Assembly (NCBI GenBank): GCA_038326325.1 | Contig: JBBQJW010000001.1 | Span: forward strand, 248,001 to 312,000 | Source: UBA10324 sp038326325 | GTDB lineage: Bacteria > Bacteroidota > Bacteroidia > Chitinophagales > UBA10324 | Direction: 5' to 3' | DNA length: 64,000 nt | Shown here: in pieces, positions 62,803 to 64,000 of the stretch | Numbering within the stretch: position 1 is the stretch's first letter | Layout: every line of letters begins with the position of its first letter | The notes under the pieces: model-generated | The model's input: only the letters and a program-made list of their open reading frames with translations | Told to the model about the DNA's origin: nothing | Databases searched by the model: none | Translations under genes and position numbers: made by a program

Positions 62803-64000
62803 TTACTTAATTCTTGTTAGAAGCACATAAATTGTTGCTAACCCGGTAAGGCTTACAGTGAAAGTTGATATTGCCTGATTCCAATTAATTGGTTCGCCTT
62901 TATTTTTTAATCTTAATTCTTTTGGAGGAACTGCACTGGCAACTACCGTTGAGCCATTGCGCACTTTAGGATAACAGTTGAAAAGAAAAAATTTATGGCA
63001 GCCGTCAATATTTTGCCCCGGATTCACAACATAAGTTCTGGTGCGCTTTGCCCGTTTTTCAAATCCTAAACCATAATGCTTAATATAATATTTCGCTTTC
63101 TTTCCCTTTGTATATGGAACATTTATTTGTTTTAAAGAATCAATATACGGAAAGCGAATAAGTCCTGTAACAGTTACGATATTTGTTTGTTTCGGAATAA
63201 ATATTTCATCGCCAGGTTTTAATATGTAATCGTATTTTGAATTTGGATTTTTCAATGCTCTTTCCAAATGTGAAAGCACGATACCTTTATTATCATCCTT
63301 TCTGAAAATATATGCGTCTTCAGTATAAGCTGCAGTATTCAAACCTCCCGCTCTTTTTAAAACTGAAGTCCAGGTTTCAAGTTTATCGAGCATCACATAA
63401 TTTCCAGGAAATTGAACTTCACCAGAAACATTAACAACTGATTGCTTATCAAAATCAGACGACACACGAACAATTACCTGATCAGAAGGCTGTAATTGAA
63501 ATCCTGCTGAGGCATCATCGAGTGATAAATCTTTACCTATAGAAATTGAATTTACAATTACGGGTATCGCAGTTATTTCACTCCCTTGCTTCATCTGCAT
63601 GATACGAGAAATTTCGATTCGATTATTTGCAGCTTCAGGCTTTAATCCACCGGCAAAATAAAGTGCATCCTTTAAACTCATTCCGGTTCCATATAAATAA
63701 TCGCCGGGGTTTCTGACAGCTCCATTTACATTAATAGAAAGGTCGTCTTTAAAATTTGATTTGTTAAAGAAGTTGATTACATCTTCATTTCTCAGCAATA
63801 AATTATCGGGCGAAGATTTGCTTTGAATTATAGCAGCAGGAGAAAAAGGAATATACTGTTTTGTTAAATCGTCGTTGGTTCGAATAATGTATCCTTTGTT
63901 TATAAGCGCATCGTTTCGCAATGGATTTTTATCAAGAATATCGGAAATGCGCTGGCCGGTTTTAAAACTATAAACTCCCGGTGCTGTAATAGGGCCATTA
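62803..64000 (-). CDS. Polysaccharide export protein with SLBB domains, 5' end outside window
   Basis: The frame is open from the window end, so the N-terminus is missing; the ATG at 63921 is internal. The visible part has SLBB-like repeats: LSINVNGAVRNPGDYLYG, VVNVSGEVQFPGNYVML and VTVTGLIRFPY, each followed by a GG-type turn (LYFAGGLKPE, LKRAGGLNT). A C-terminal membrane helix lies near the end (ISTFTVSLTGLATIYVLLT). It belongs to the Wza family of outer-membrane/periplasmic export pores and ties the loci to capsule or EPS secretion. Confidence 0.88.
   Translation of the reverse strand, partial: NGPITAPGVYSFKTGQRISDILDKNPLRNDALINKGYIIRTNDDLTKQYIPFSPAAIIQSKSSPDNLLLRNEDVINFFNKSNFKDDLSINVNGAVRNPGDYLYGTGMSLKDALYFAGGLKPEAANNRIEISRIMQMKQGSEITAIPVIVNSISIGKDLSLDDASAGFQLQPSDQVIVRVSSDFDKQSVVNVSGEVQFPGNYVMLDKLETWTSVLKRAGGLNTAAYTEDAYIFRKDDNKGIVLSHLERALKNPNSKYDYILKPGDEIFIPKQTNIVTVTGLIRFPYIDSLKQINVPYTKGKKAKYYIKHYGLGFEKRAKRTRTYVVNPGQNIDGCHKFFLFNCYPKVRNGSTVVASAVPPKELRLKNKGEPINWNQAISTFTVSLTGLATIYVLLTRIK

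Larger units (their letters stand above)
891..63172. repeat. Dispersed short palindrome family STGTWACAS (core TGTWACA), about 90 copies
   Basis: By hand I find 90 exact TGTAACA/TGTTACA cores. Examples start at 891, 1116, 1266, 3255, 3981, 8153, 9937, 10811, 10928, 11150, 11786, 14265, 18412, 24296, 28527, 29056, 31394, 37378, 38123, 42614, 44071, 46168, 46764, 47033, 47959, 48441, 51418, 54878, 57537, 60302 and 63166. In 56 cases the core has G or C on both sides, and in only three on neither. The core is an odd-length palindrome whose centre is A or T. It occurs in all frames, on both strands and between genes. Roughly 14 cores would be expected if GC is about 36%, a value I estimated by eye. 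Confidence 0.8.

Noticed and set aside
1..64000. tRNA, rRNA, riboswitch or CRISPR arrays.
   Set aside because: No cloverleaf-like arms with a T-loop consensus, no rRNA-like stretches and no regularly spaced repeats were seen in any gap.

Overview
The window looks like a chromosomal segment of a Bacteroidota bacterium, probably a free-living Sphingobacteriales/Chitinophagales-like lineage. The reasons are AT-rich DNA, starts without Shine-Dalgarno sequences, -7 boxes of the form TAnnTTTG, a decayed cargo gene ending in a type IX secretion sorting tail, and gene pairs typical of the phylum (hydrolase-CBS-nadK, GatB/YqeY, MurQ). No rRNA, tRNA or CRISPR array was seen.

Layout. 0-5.3 kb: a partial minus-strand GT-C glycosyltransferase, then a compact plus-strand cassette (two tandem FdtA/WxcM-like ketoisomerases, acyltransferase, GT2, DegT aminotransferase) for an acylated amino-deoxysugar. 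5.3-15 kb: housekeeping and envelope genes (a sigma-54 activator without an HTH, M48 peptidase, YqeY, CvpA, PabA-like amidotransferase, Crp-like protein, hydrolase, CBS protein, Omp85-like protein). 15.0-17.1 kb: an inserted two-methyltransferase block bounded by a perfect 46-bp direct repeat that rebuilds the end of the upstream gene. 17.1-23.8 kb: nadK, PAS protein, MBL-fold protein, a graveyard (deleted IS5-like element and two broken genes), CtpA-type protease, murQ and a hypothetical gene.

23.8-42.5 kb: the first polysaccharide locus (membrane dehydratase, initiating sugar transferase, aminotransferase, GTs, WecB, AsnB-like protein, two Wzy-like and two Wzx-like proteins, oxidoreductase, Wzi/RemB-like outer-membrane protein). 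42.6-46.8 kb: amino-acid permease, a lone nuclease-fold protein and an M13 peptidase. 46.9-58.1 kb: a second locus with three sulfotransferases, its own Wzy and Wzx, and an MBOAT/SGNH acetylation pair. 58.3-64 kb: an ArsR regulator, CysQ (which would recycle the PAP made by sulfotransferases), RfbD, RfbC, a CpsB-type phosphatase interrupted at an A10 run, a Wzz-like protein and a partial Wza/SLBB exporter. Together these genes suggest a Wzx/Wzy-type capsule or exopolysaccharide that is probably sulfated and O-acylated.

Over all of this lies a short odd-length palindrome, STGTWACAS (core TGTWACA). I counted 90 exact cores by hand, on average one every 0.7 kb, in all reading frames and in gaps between genes. 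It is the least explained signal in the window.
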